This document shows, piece after piece, positions 43,384 to 52,033 of a stretch of DNA of 64,000 bases (positions are counted from its first letter, which is position 1; each line of letters starts with the position of its first letter). The position numbers and the translations under genes were made by a program. The DNA comes from Pseudomonas svalbardensis (lineage in GTDB: Bacteria; Pseudomonadota; Gammaproteobacteria; Pseudomonadales; Pseudomonadaceae): positions 2,925,501 through 2,989,500 of the forward strand of contig NZ_CP125619.1 in NCBI RefSeq assembly GCF_030053115.1, read 5' to 3'. The notes beneath the pieces were generated by a model that searched no databases, was not told where the DNA came from, and saw only the letters and a program-made list of their open reading frames with translations.

Positions 43384-45120
43384 TCAGTGAGAGTGGCGGG
43401 GAACTTCAGAACCGCGGCAGCCGACCAGGAAGTCGAAATCGCAACCCTGATCCGCCTGCAGGACATGATCAATGTACAGCTGACGATAGCCACCCACGAT
43501 CAACTGCTGCGGTGGCTGCAGATCAGTCATGCGCGCCGCCAGTTCGGCGTCGGGAATGTCCAGGTGCAGACGACCGTTGGCGCAGTCGAGTTCGATCCAG
43601 TCACCTTCCTTCACCGTCGCCAAAGGTCCGCCAGCGGCCGCTTCCGGGGCTACGTGCAGAACGACAGTGCCGTACGCCGTGCCGCTCATGCGCGCATCGG
43701 AAATGCGCACCATGTCCGTCACGCCTTGGGCCAGCAACTTGGCCGGCAAGCCCATGTTGCCGACTTCGGCCATGCCCGGATAACCCTTCGGACCGCAGTT
43801 TTTCATCACCAGAATCGAGTTGGCATCCACCTCCAGCTCCGGATCGTTGATCCGCGCCTTGTACATGTCGAAGTTCTCGAACACCACCGCACGCCCGCGA
43901 TGTTGCATCAGTTCGGCGCTGGCGGCTGAAGGCTTGAGCACTGCACCGAGTGGCGCCAGGTTGCCGCGCAAAACACAGATGCCGCCGTCGGCACGGATCG
44001 GGTTGTCGAGGGTGCGGATCACTTCGTCCTGGCCATAGATCGGTGCGTCTTTAGTGTTCTCGCCGAGGGTCTTGCCGTTGACGGTCAGGGCGTTCGGATT
44101 CGGAATCAGGTTAGCTTCACCCAGACGACGCAGCACCGCTGGCAGGCCACCGGCGTAGTAGAACTCTTCCATCAGGAAACGCCCGGACGGTTGCAGGTCG
44201 ACGATGGTCGGCATGCCGCGACCGATGCGGGTCCAGTCATCCAGATCCAGCTCGACACCGATGCGCCCGGCAATGGCTTTCAAATGGATCACGGCATTGG
44301 TCGAACCACCGATGGCGGCGTTCACCCGAATGGCGTTTTCGAAGGCTTCTTTGGTGAGGATTTTCGACAGCTTCAAATCTTCGCGAACCATCTCCACCGC
44401 GCGCATGCCGGACATGTGCGCCAGCACATAACGACGCGCATCGACCGCTGGAATCGCTGCGTTGTGGGGTAGGGAAGTGCCCAGTGCTTCAGCCATGCAG
44501 GCCATGGTCGACGCGGTGCCCATTGTGTTGCAGGTACCGGCCGAGCGGGACATGCCACCCTCGGCCGCAAGGAAATCGTCGATGGTAATCGTGCCGGCTT
44601 TCACCTGTTCACTGAGCTGCCAGACCACGGTGCCCGAGCCGATATCCTGGCCCTTGTGCTTACCGTTGAGCATCGGCCCGCCGGTGACGACAATGGTCGG
44701 CACGTCGCAACTGGCCGCACCCATCAACAACGCCGGGGTGGTTTTGTCGCAGCCGGTCAGCAGCACAACACCGTCAATCGGGTTGCCGCGAATCGCTTCT
44801 TCGACGTCCATGCTCGCCAGGTTGCGAGTGAGCATGGCGGTCGGACGCAGGTTCGACTCGCCGTTGGAGAACACCGGGAATTCCACGGGAAAGCCCCCAG
44901 CCTCGATCACCCCACGTTTGACGTGCTCCGCAATCTGGCGGAAATGCGCGTTGCACGGGGTCAGTTCCGACCAGGTGTTGCAGATGCCGATGATCGGCTT
45001 GCCGTGGAACTGGTGGTCGGCGATGCCCTGATTCTTCATCCAGCTGCGGTACATGAAGCCGTTCTTGTCGGCAGTGCCAAACCATTGGGCGGAGCGCAGG
45101 GTGGGTTTCTTATCAGACAT
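43384..45120 (-). CDS. L-arabinonate dehydratase (IlvD/Edd family)
   Basis: Dehydrates an aldonate to the 2-keto-3-deoxy acid; 578 residues is the size of the sugar-acid branch, shorter than IlvD or Edd. Iron-sulfur cysteines are in GICNTWSELTPCN, LTGCDKTTPALLMGAA and RSAGTCNTMGTAS. The opening TLRSAQWFGTADKNGFMYRSW is that of L-arabinonate dehydratases. The AraD1 and semialdehyde dehydrogenase genes across the divergent promoter complete the pathway to 2-ketoglutarate. Substrate could also be another C5 or C6 aldonate. Confidence 0.87.
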   Translation of the reverse strand: MSDKKPTLRSAQWFGTADKNGFMYRSWMKNQGIADHQFHGKPIIGICNTWSELTPCNAHFRQIAEHVKRGVIEAGGFPVEFPVFSNGESNLRPTAMLTRNLASMDVEEAIRGNPIDGVVLLTGCDKTTPALLMGAASCDVPTIVVTGGPMLNGKHKGQDIGSGTVVWQLSEQVKAGTITIDDFLAAEGGMSRSAGTCNTMGTASTMACMAEALGTSLPHNAAIPAVDARRYVLAHMSGMRAVEMVREDLKLSKILTKEAFENAIRVNAAIGGSTNAVIHLKAIAGRIGVELDLDDWTRIGRGMPTIVDLQPSGRFLMEEFYYAGGLPAVLRRLGEANLIPNPNALTVNGKTLGENTKDAPIYGQDEVIRTLDNPIRADGGICVLRGNLAPLGAVLKPSAASAELMQHRGRAVVFENFDMYKARINDPELEVDANSILVMKNCGPKGYPGMAEVGNMGLPAKLLAQGVTDMVRISDARMSGTAYGTVVLHVAPEAAAGGPLATVKEGDWIELDCANGRLHLDIPDAELAARMTDLQPPQQLIVGGYRQLYIDHVLQADQGCDFDFLVGCRGSEVPRHSH

Positions 45121-45133
45121 GATCGGTTCTCTT

Positions 45134-45227
45134 ATTGTATGACTATATTGTTCGGGATGAGGCGTAACATAAGCGCAAATTCGGCTGTTTGGAAGTGTTG
45201 TTGCGTAAATAGTATTACTATATAGTC
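45134..45227. promoter_or_regulatory. Divergent promoter region with two GACTATAT motifs
   Basis: ATTGTATGACTATATTG (45134-45150) lies 14 bases before the dehydratase start, and the inverted relative ATTACTATATAGTC (45214-45227) about 87 bases before the MFS start. Both contain GACTATAT on one strand or the other. The first resembles a FadR-type operator (TTGTATGAC half). Likely targets of the GntR regulator; not tested. Confidence 0.4.
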
Positions 45228-45313
45228 CGTTTCAACGGAGGGATTGCCCTGGCGGTTTTCCGCGAGAGGCGTCTCCCGAGGTTCTATAACAACAACAATC
45301 GGAGACCGATCTC

Positions 45314-46636
45314 ATGAGCCAGGAACTGCGGCTTATTCGTCGCATCACGCTGAAACTGATTCCCTTCCTGATCCTGCTGTACCTGATCGCCTATGTGGAT
45401 CGTTCCGCCGTAGGCTTCGCCAAATTGCACATGGGCGCCGACCTCGGCATCGGTGACGCCGCTTACGGGCTGGGTGCAGGGCTGTTTTTCATTGGCTATT
45501 TCCTGCTGGAAATCCCCAGCAACCTGATGCTCGAACGCTTTGGCGCGCGGCGCTGGTTCGCGCGAATCATGATCACCTGGGGCGCCATCACCATCGGCAT
45601 GGCCTTCGTCCAGGGGGCGCACAGTTTCTATGTGATGCGCTTTCTGCTCGGCGCGGCGGAAGCCGGGTTCTTCCCGGGCGTTCTCTACTACATCACCCAG
45701 TGGTTCCCGGTGCGCCATCGCGGCAAGATCCTCGGGCTATTCATCCTTTCCCAACCCATCGCCATGTTGATCACCGGCCCGGTGTCCGGCGGTCTGCTCG
45801 GCATGGACGGCATTCTTGGCCTGCATGGCTGGCAGTGGCTGTTCATCGTCATCGGCGCCCCGGCGATCCTGTTGACCTGGCCAGTGCTGCTTTGGCTGCC
45901 GGACGGTCCGAAACAGGTGAAGTGGATGGACCAGGCCGAAAAGGACTGGCTGACCGGCGAACTGAAAAAGGACCTTGAGGAATACGGTCAGACCCGCCAC
46001 GGCAATCCCTTGCACGCCCTTAAGGACAAACGTGTGTTGCTGCTGGCGCTGTTCTATCTGCCGGTGACCCTGAGCATCTACGGCCTGGGTTTGTGGCTGC
46101 CGACCCTGATCAAGCAGTTCGGTGGCACGGATCTGGTGACCGGTTTCGTGTCGTCGGTGCCGTACATCTTCGGGATCATCGGGTTGCTGATCATTCCGCG
46201 AAGTTCCGACCGCTTGAATGATCGCTACGGTCACTTGGCGGTGCTTTACGTGTTGGGTGCCATCGGCCTGTTCCTCAGCGCGTGGCTAACGGTGCCGGTG
46301 CTGCAACTGGCGGCGTTGTGCCTGGTGGCCTTCGCGCTGTTTTCCTGCACCGCGGTGTTCTGGACCTTGCCGGGCCGCTTCTTTGCCGGCGCCAGTGCGG
46401 CGGCCGGGATCGCCTTGATCAACTCGGTGGGCAACCTCGGCGGCTACATCGGTCCGTTCGTGATCGGCGCGCTCAAGGAATACACCGGCAACCTGGCTTC
46501 GGGCCTGTATTTCCTTTCGGGTGTGATGGTGTTCGGGCTGGTGTTGACCGGTGTGGTTTATCGCCTGCTGGAACGCAAGCACGTACTGCCGGCCGACCAG
46601 TTCGCTGCCAGCGCCCGTGGCGCTACCCGTACCTGA
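45314..46636 (+). CDS. MFS transporter, anion:cation symporter type
   Basis: Twelve-helix importer of 440 residues. The opening IPFLILLYLIAYVDRSAVGF and the loop GARRWFARIMITWG belong to the anion:cation symporter branch, whose members take up sugar acids such as tartrate, galactonate and glucarate. The presence of the aldonate pathway makes an aldonate the likely substrate, rather than a free sugar. Start ATG 45314 has GGAGACCGATCTC before it. It is divergent from the dehydratase. Confidence 0.87.
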   Translation: MSQELRLIRRITLKLIPFLILLYLIAYVDRSAVGFAKLHMGADLGIGDAAYGLGAGLFFIGYFLLEIPSNLMLERFGARRWFARIMITWGAITIGMAFVQGAHSFYVMRFLLGAAEAGFFPGVLYYITQWFPVRHRGKILGLFILSQPIAMLITGPVSGGLLGMDGILGLHGWQWLFIVIGAPAILLTWPVLLWLPDGPKQVKWMDQAEKDWLTGELKKDLEEYGQTRHGNPLHALKDKRVLLLALFYLPVTLSIYGLGLWLPTLIKQFGGTDLVTGFVSSVPYIFGIIGLLIIPRSSDRLNDRYGHLAVLYVLGAIGLFLSAWLTVPVLQLAALCLVAFALFSCTAVFWTLPGRFFAGASAAAGIALINSVGNLGGYIGPFVIGALKEYTGNLASGLYFLSGVMVFGLVLTGVVYRLLERKHVLPADQFAASARGATRT

Positions 46637-46660
46637 ATCTGAGGATTAACACTAATCAAC

Positions 46661-46750
46661 TGTGGGAGCGAGCCTGCTCGCGATGATGGCCTGATATTCA
46701 ACATTGATGTCGGACTGAATGGCCTCATCGCGAGCAGGCTCGCTCCCACA
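46661..46750. repeat. REP pair (GAGCGAGCCTGCTCGCGATGA)
   Basis: Arms 46661-46686 and 46725-46750 are 26-base perfect inverted copies beginning TGTGGGAGCGAGCCTGCTCG, lying between the MFS and AraD1 genes of the operon. A single-base family variant of the other REPs. Such elements can stabilise or attenuate mRNA within operons. Confidence 0.85.
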
Positions 46751-46792
46751 TTGGTTTTGTGGCGTTTTCGAGTTTGTTCAAAGGAGAAAATC

Positions 46793-47785
46793 ATGCGTTT
46801 AGTTCAGTTCGAATTGAGTAACGGCGAGCGCCGGGTGGGCGTGGTCGAAGACGGTCTGGTGCGCGAAGTGCAGGACGCGCGCACGGTTCGCGACCTGGCG
46901 TTGGCGGCGATCGAGGCGGGCGTCAATCTTGAGCAACAGGTGAGAAACCTGGGCCTGGGCATCAGCCATGACTATGCAGAGCTGTTGGCCAAACTGCGCA
47001 TCCTGCCACCGCTGGATCACCCGGACCCGGCACACATGCTGGTCAGCGGTACGGGCCTGACCCATTTAGGCAGCGCGTGGGCACGGGACAAGATGCATCA
47101 GCAAGTCGGCGACGAAGCCGCGATGACCGACACCATGCGCATCTTCAAATGGGGCGTGGAGGGCGGCAAACCGACGGCGGGGCAGGCCGGCGTACAACCG
47201 GAATGGTTCTACAAGGGCGACGGCAGCATCGTCGTGCGTCCGGGCCAACCGTTCCCGCTGCCACCGTTCGCCGAAGACGCGGGGGAGGAGCCGGAGCTCA
47301 GCGGGCTCTACGTCATCGGCCACGACGGCAAACCGTATCGACTCGGTTTTGCCGTGGGCAATGAGTTCTCCGATCACGTAATGGAACGCAAAAATTACCT
47401 CTACCTGGCCCATTCCAAACTGCGCAGTTGCAGTTATGGCCCGGAACTTCGGGTCGGTGAACTGCCGGAGCACCTGGCAGGCACCAGCCGCATCCTGCGT
47501 CACGGTGAAGTGCTGTGGCAGAACGAGTTTCTCAGTGGTGAGGCCAACATGTGCCACAGCCTGGAAAACCTCGAGTACCACCATTTCAAGTACAGCCAGT
47601 TCCTCCGTCCGGGCGATGTGCACATTCACTTCTTCGGCACTGCGACCCTGTCCTTTGCCGACGGCATTCGCACCCAGCCGGGTGACGTGTTCGAGATCAG
47701 TCAGGCCGAGTTCGGTGCACCGTTGATCAACGGGATTGCACCGGTTGAAGCAGCGTTCGAGCCTGGCACCGTTGGCACCCTTTAA
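46793..47785 (+). CDS. AraD1-like fumarylacetoacetate hydrolase family protein
   Basis: FAH-fold enzyme of 330 residues, which in this setting should dehydrate 2-keto-3-deoxy-L-arabonate to 2-ketoglutarate semialdehyde. Motifs are MLVSGTGLTHLGSAWARDKM, GFAVGNEFSDHVMERKNYLY and HIHFFGTATLSFADGIRTQP; metal-binding glutamates lie in the middle region. ATG 46793 (preceded by AAAGGAGAAAATC) gives the family start, rather than the longer reading from 46751. Next gene starts 10 bases later. Confidence 0.83.
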   Translation: MRLVQFELSNGERRVGVVEDGLVREVQDARTVRDLALAAIEAGVNLEQQVRNLGLGISHDYAELLAKLRILPPLDHPDPAHMLVSGTGLTHLGSAWARDKMHQQVGDEAAMTDTMRIFKWGVEGGKPTAGQAGVQPEWFYKGDGSIVVRPGQPFPLPPFAEDAGEEPELSGLYVIGHDGKPYRLGFAVGNEFSDHVMERKNYLYLAHSKLRSCSYGPELRVGELPEHLAGTSRILRHGEVLWQNEFLSGEANMCHSLENLEYHHFKYSQFLRPGDVHIHFFGTATLSFADGIRTQPGDVFEISQAEFGAPLINGIAPVEAAFEPGTVGTL

Positions 47786-47795
47786 GGAGATAGGC

Positions 47796-49376
47796 ATGAC
47801 CCAGATTCTTGGTCACAACTACATCGGCGGTCAGCGCAGCGCTGCCGGCGAAATCATCGTCAAAAGCGTTGACGCCAATACGGGCGAAAACCTGCCTTAC
47901 AGTTTCCACCAGGCCACCCTTGAAGAAGTCGATGCCGCCGCCAAGGCTGCCGCCTCGGCTTACCCAACCTATCGCAGCCTGAGCGCCGAACGTCGGGCGC
48001 AATTTCTCGACGCGATTGCCGATGAACTGGACGCGCTGGGCGATGACTTTGTAGCGCTGGTCTGCCGCGAAACTGCGCTGCCAGCGGCACGGATTCAAGG
48101 CGAGCGCGGTCGCACCAGCGGTCAGATGCGCCTGTTCGCCAAGGTGCTGCGTCGCGGTGATTTCTACGGTGCGCGGATCGATCAGGCATTGCCTGAGCGC
48201 AAACCGTTGCCGCGTCCGGACTTGCGTCAGTACCGCATCGGCCTCGGGCCGGTCGCCGTGTTTGGTGCCAGTAACTTTCCGTTGGCGTTCTCTACGGCTG
48301 GCGGCGACACCGCGTCGGCGTTGGCCGCCGGTTGCCCGGTGGTGTTCAAGGCCCACAGCGGTCACATGGCCACAGCCGAACGGGTGGCCGACGCGATCAT
48401 CCGCGCCGCAGAAAAAACCGGGATGCCGGCTGGCGTGTTCAACATGATCTACGGCGGTGGGGTCGGCGAAGCGCTGGTCAAGCATCCGGCGATTCAGGCG
48501 GTAGGCTTTACCGGTTCGTTGAAGGGCGGTCGTGCGTTGTGCGACATGGCTGCCGCGCGTCCACAACCGATCCCGGTGTTCGCCGAGATTTCGAGCATCA
48601 ACCCGGTGATCGTGTTGCCACAGGCGCTGCAAGTTCGCGCCGAATCGGTCGCCCGCGACCTGACCGCTTCGGTGGTTCAGGGCTGCGGTCAGTTCTGCAC
48701 CAATCCCGGTTTGGTGATCGGTATTCGTTCGCCGCAGTTCAGCGCGTTCGTGCAACAGGTGGCGAGCCTGATCGGCGATCAGCCGGCGCAAACGATGCTC
48801 AATGCCGGGACCTTGAGCAGCTATGGCCAAGGCCTGCAAAAACTCCTCGCTCATCCGGGAATCGAACAACTGGCCGGTCAGCCACAGCAGGGTAATCAGG
48901 CCCGGCCGCAACTGTTCAAGGCCGATGTCAGCCTGTTGATTAATGGCGATGAAGTGCTGCAGGAAGAGGTGTTCGGCCCGACCACGGTGTTTGTCGAAGT
49001 CGCCGATCAGGCGCAACTCAGCGCCGCATTGAACGGCCTGCACGGGCAGCTGACGGCGACGATCATTGGCGAGCCGGCAGACTTCGAGCAGTTCGCTGAG
49101 CTGACGCCGTTGCTGGAACAGAAGGTCGGACGGATCCTGCTCAACGGCTATCCGACCGGCGTGGAAGTCTGCGATTCGATGGTCCATGGCGGGCCGTATC
49201 CGGCAACTTCCGATGCGCGCGGCACGTCGGTCGGCACCTTGGCCATCGACCGTTTCCTGCGCCCGGTGTGTTTCCAGAACTACCCCGACAGCCTGCTGCC
49301 GGATGCCTTGAAGAATGGCAATCCGTTGCGTATTCAGCGATTAGTGGACGGCCAGCCATCCCGAGACGCCCTCTAA
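47796..49376 (+). CDS. 2-Ketoglutarate semialdehyde dehydrogenase (NADP+), aldehyde dehydrogenase family
   Basis: Oxidises 2-ketoglutarate semialdehyde to 2-ketoglutarate, the last pathway step. The 526-residue protein has the catalytic C301 in GCGQFCTNPG and general base E264 in VFAEISSINP. The cofactor site PVAVFGASNFPLAFSTAGGD lacks the usual long N-terminal extension. A strong TTAAGGAGATAGGC site precedes ATG 47796; the in-frame ATG 47736 overlaps the previous gene and is rejected. Confidence 0.88.
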   Translation: MTQILGHNYIGGQRSAAGEIIVKSVDANTGENLPYSFHQATLEEVDAAAKAAASAYPTYRSLSAERRAQFLDAIADELDALGDDFVALVCRETALPAARIQGERGRTSGQMRLFAKVLRRGDFYGARIDQALPERKPLPRPDLRQYRIGLGPVAVFGASNFPLAFSTAGGDTASALAAGCPVVFKAHSGHMATAERVADAIIRAAEKTGMPAGVFNMIYGGGVGEALVKHPAIQAVGFTGSLKGGRALCDMAAARPQPIPVFAEISSINPVIVLPQALQVRAESVARDLTASVVQGCGQFCTNPGLVIGIRSPQFSAFVQQVASLIGDQPAQTMLNAGTLSSYGQGLQKLLAHPGIEQLAGQPQQGNQARPQLFKADVSLLINGDEVLQEEVFGPTTVFVEVADQAQLSAALNGLHGQLTATIIGEPADFEQFAELTPLLEQKVGRILLNGYPTGVEVCDSMVHGGPYPATSDARGTSVGTLAIDRFLRPVCFQNYPDSLLPDALKNGNPLRIQRLVDGQPSRDAL

Positions 49377-49394
49377 CAGCAAACCGCAATCCCC

Positions 49395-49483
49395 TGTGGG
49401 AGCGAGCCTGCTCGCGAAGACGGAGTGTCAGTCGACATCATTTTGACTGATACATCGCCTTCGCGAGCAGGCTCGCTCCCACA
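49395..49483. repeat. REP pair (GAGCGAGCCTGCTCGCGAAG)
   Basis: Arms 49395-49419 and 49459-49483 are 25-base perfect inverted copies, starting TGTGGGAGCGAGCCTGCTCG. Follows the dehydrogenase gene as its likely 3' end; spacer of 39 bases. Confidence 0.85.
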
Positions 49484-49577
49484 TTTGTTCTTTGTCGTTA
49501 GTGAGTTTTGTGCCGGGCGCGGGACCGCTGCCACATTGAGCTATCATTGCGTCTTTCCCATTCAAAGATTGACTGCC

Positions 49578-49874
49578 ATGACTGCCGCAACCGACACCTT
49601 GCTCGCCACCCTCGAACACTGCGATATGGTGGAAATCGACGGGCTGCACGCCTTCGAATTCTCCCTCGATGAAGACGATAACCTGCACATCGAATGCTTG
49701 GACGGTCGTGTGTCCAAGCACTGGGAGTTCACCCCGGCCGAAGTCGAGGCCGCGACCTTCGATCCAACCCTGCAAAGCTGGCTGATCACCGGCAGTTCCG
49801 GTGAGCACCGGTTGGTGTGCATGACCGCGTTCCGCGGTGATGACGACGAGGAAGAAGTGAATGAGGATGCGTAA
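49578..49874 (+). CDS. DUF5629-like small acidic protein
   Basis: A 98-residue cytoplasmic protein, very acidic at the C-terminus (DDDEEEVNEDA). The body reads LATLEHCDMVEIDGLHAFEF and SKHWEFTPAEVEAATFD. I believe it belongs to DUF5629, a Pseudomonas family of unknown function, but only from memory. The start is ATG 49578, with AAAGATTGACTGCC before it. The last 14 bases overlap the lactonase gene. Confidence 0.6.
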   Translation: MTAATDTLLATLEHCDMVEIDGLHAFEFSLDEDDNLHIECLDGRVSKHWEFTPAEVEAATFDPTLQSWLITGSSGEHRLVCMTAFRGDDDEEEVNEDA

Positions 49875-51036
49875 GCTCTGGCCACTGTTGATGGCCGGTA
49901 GCGTCGGCGCGATGGGTTTTCAGGTTGCCTCGGCCGAGGACTATCAGTTGCTGGTCGGTTCCTATACAGCTGGTCAGAGCCAGGGGATTTATCGCCTGAA
50001 CTTCGACGCCGCCACTGGGCAGATCGACGCCAAACCACTGCAAGTGATCAAGAGCGAAAACCCATCCTGGCTGACCCTGTCCACGGACCAGCGTCAGCTG
50101 TTCGTGGTCAACGAAAACGGCCCGGGACAGACCGATCCGGTAGGGCGCGTCAGCAGTTATGCGATCGATCCAAAGACCCATGAACTGAGCCTGATCAATC
50201 AGGTGCAGAGTCTGGGCAACGAGCCGACTCATTCGAGCCTCGGCTTTGAAGCCAGCCACCTGTTTGTCAGCAACTATTCGGTGGCTGAAGATCCGGGTGG
50301 CACGCTGGCAGTATTGCCGGTGGGCGCCGATGGCAAGCTCAAACCCGTGGTGCAAATGAGCAGCCATCCATCAAGCCGGGTCAATCCCGAGCGGCAGATG
50401 TCGGCGCACGTGCATTCAACGGTTTCGTCGCCGGACGGCCAGTATGTGTTCTCCAACGACTTGGGCGCTGACCAGATCTTTGCCTACCGCTTCGACCCGA
50501 AGGTCAACCCGGAACTGCCCTTGACCGCCGCTACACCGGCGTCCGTCCAGTTGCCACCCGGCAGCGGCCCGCGTCATCTGCTGTTCAGCGCCGATGGCAA
50601 GCACGCGTGGCTGACCATGGAAATGAGTGCGCAGGTTGCGGTGTTCGATTACAAGGACGGCCAACTCAAGCAAACGCAGATGGTCGAGTTGGCGACGGGG
50701 CAGCCCGTTTCGGACAAGGCAGCCGCTGCGCTTCACGCATCGCGCGATGGCAAGTTCCTCTACGTCAGCAACCGTGGCACCGCCAATCAGCTGCTGGTGT
50801 TTTCCATCGATCCTGCGAGCGGGCACCTCAAGGAGCTGCAGCGCCGTTCCGTTGAAGGTGATCACCCGCGCGAGTTCAGCCTCGATCCGAGTGGCAAGTT
50901 CTTGTTGATCGCTAACCAGAAAAGTAACCAGATTGTCGTCGTCGAACGCGATTCAAAGACAGGCCTGCTGGGTAAAACCGTGCAAAAACTGCCGATGAAT
51001 GCCCCGAGCGACCTCAAGTTCCTGGTGCGTCAATAG
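49861..51036 (+). CDS. Exported lactonase-family beta-propeller (6-phosphogluconolactonase-like)
   Basis: A 391-residue protein with a signal peptide (LWPLLMAGSVGAMGFQVASA) and the seven-bladed YVTN/lactonase_7 fold: SYTAGQSQGIYRLNFDAATG, PSWLTLSTDQRQLFVVNENG, GSGPRHLLFSADGKHAWLTM and GDHPREFSLDPSGKFLLIAN. Homologues are called 6-phosphogluconolactonases, but a periplasmic location fits a free sugar lactone better. Since the sugar-acid genes precede it, it might open an aldonolactone to the aldonate; this is inference. ATG 49861 overlaps the upstream gene (GTGA/ATGA context). Confidence 0.8.
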   Translation: MRMRKLWPLLMAGSVGAMGFQVASAEDYQLLVGSYTAGQSQGIYRLNFDAATGQIDAKPLQVIKSENPSWLTLSTDQRQLFVVNENGPGQTDPVGRVSSYAIDPKTHELSLINQVQSLGNEPTHSSLGFEASHLFVSNYSVAEDPGGTLAVLPVGADGKLKPVVQMSSHPSSRVNPERQMSAHVHSTVSSPDGQYVFSNDLGADQIFAYRFDPKVNPELPLTAATPASVQLPPGSGPRHLLFSADGKHAWLTMEMSAQVAVFDYKDGQLKQTQMVELATGQPVSDKAAAALHASRDGKFLYVSNRGTANQLLVFSIDPASGHLKELQRRSVEGDHPREFSLDPSGKFLLIANQKSNQIVVVERDSKTGLLGKTVQKLPMNAPSDLKFLVRQ

Positions 51037-51039
51037 GCC

Positions 51040-51064
51040 GCAGGCCCCGGTTGATGGGGCCTGC
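51040..51064 (+). terminator. Hairpin after the lactonase gene
   Basis: GCAGGCCCC (51040-51048) and GGGGCCTGC (51056-51064) form a perfect 9-bp stem around GGTTGAT; the following TCCTTCTATT is a weak T-tract. Confidence 0.7.
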
Positions 51065-51191
51065 ATCCTTCTATTAATGACGCTGATATCTGCTAATGCT
51101 ACAAAAGATTTCAAGGCGCCAACCTCGAAGGTTAAGTTTGCTTCACGGCCCCACCGGGCAAGCAAGCCAACTGAATCCGAGGAACACCGCC

Positions 51192-51371
51192 ATGAATTTC
51201 AATCTCTTCTCCGTAATCGCCGCTTCCGCTATCTCTGCCACCGTTGCGTTGCCAGCCAGCGCCAACGTTGAAATCAGCGACAAAAAATCCCACGCCCAAA
51301 GCTACACCCAGAAATACCTGCAACAGAGCGCAAACTTTTACGCGGCTCTGGATCACAAGACCCAAGCCTGA
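51192..51371 (+). CDS. Very small exported protein
   Basis: A 59-residue protein with a signal peptide (MNFNLFSVIAASAISATVAL, cut at ASA-N) leaving a mature tail of about 33 residues, VEISDKKSHAQSYTQKYLQQ and onward. I know no family. The start has GAGGAACACCGCC before ATG. A REP-like inverted repeat follows at 51391-51467. First of four tiny genes before the GST gene. Confidence 0.65.
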   Translation: MNFNLFSVIAASAISATVALPASANVEISDKKSHAQSYTQKYLQQSANFYAALDHKTQA

Positions 51372-51390
51372 AATTTGAACCCTGCACCTT

Positions 51391-51467
51391 TTATGCAGGA
51401 GCGAAGTCACTTGCGCCGATCGAGCTGAAACGCTTCGAGAGACCTGAGTGATGTCGCTCCTGCATAA
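51391..51467. repeat. Short inverted repeat
   Basis: TTATGCAGGAGCGA (51391-51404) and its reverse complement (51454-51467) enclose 49 bases with a GAGCTGAAACGCTTCGAG interior. Related to but distinct from the GAGCGAGCCTGCTCGC REPs; possibly the terminator of the 59-residue gene. Confidence 0.6.
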
Positions 51468-51579
51468 CGCGTTTACGACAGCATCATATTGCTATCAATG
51501 TATTGCTTGATATCACATGGCCATAAGTTTAAATTTGACGCTGATTTTTTGACTCCTTCTCCTGATAAGGATCGACAGC

Positions 51580-51705
51580 ATGGCAATGCGTCTGGCCGTG
51601 GTTCTTCTGTTTCTCTATTCCACCCCCATTCTTTCGGCTGCCCAGCCCGTTCCAGACGAGCCGGATGCGGCCCGCGAGCGCTTGATGAGTTTTATTGAAG
51701 ACTGA
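51580..51705 (+). CDS. 41-residue exported peptide
   Basis: ATG 51580 to TGA 51705. A strongly hydrophobic signal (MAMRLAVVLLFLYSTPILSA) is followed by only ~20 mature residues, AQPVPDEPDAARERLMSFIE and D. AAGGATCGACAGC before the ATG is a good ribosome site. The upstream 100 bases are AT-rich and probably hold its promoter. Function unknown; too short for standard gene calls. Confidence 0.5.
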   Translation: MAMRLAVVLLFLYSTPILSAAQPVPDEPDAARERLMSFIED

Positions 51706-51820
51706 AATGGACTGGCTTAATGATCAACGAAGTTGATGGTCACTATGGATAACCCTGAGTGGTTATCACCGCTTTTTTGATCGATTCTCTGGGCATCGAA
51801 ACATGCCTGCGGAGAACATC

Positions 51821-52033
51821 ATGGCCAGCGCAATCATCACTTCTGCCAAACACGGCGCCTACCTGACTATCGGTCTTTACGTAGTCCTGGTGCTGGTTGT
51901 CAGCCTCTCGCCTCAAACGCGCCAACCTCTTGAAGCGCCGATTCAAGTCACTCATCCCGGCATCCAGTTTGAACACCGTTCGCACAGCGCGATGGTCGAT
52001 CAGGCTGAACTCGCAGGAGTCGCCGGGGAATGA
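51821..52033 (+). CDS. Small single-span membrane protein
   Basis: A 70-residue protein with one long hydrophobic segment (AYLTIGLYVVLVLVVSLS, residues 13-30) and a soluble C-terminal tail, PLEAPIQVTHPGIQFEHRSH. ATG 51821 follows CGGAGAACATC; ATG 51803 upstream is possible. Its stop overlaps the next gene by 4 bases (ATGA), so the two are translated together. No family recognised. Confidence 0.6.
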   Translation: MASAIITSAKHGAYLTIGLYVVLVLVVSLSPQTRQPLEAPIQVTHPGIQFEHRSHSAMVDQAELAGVAGE

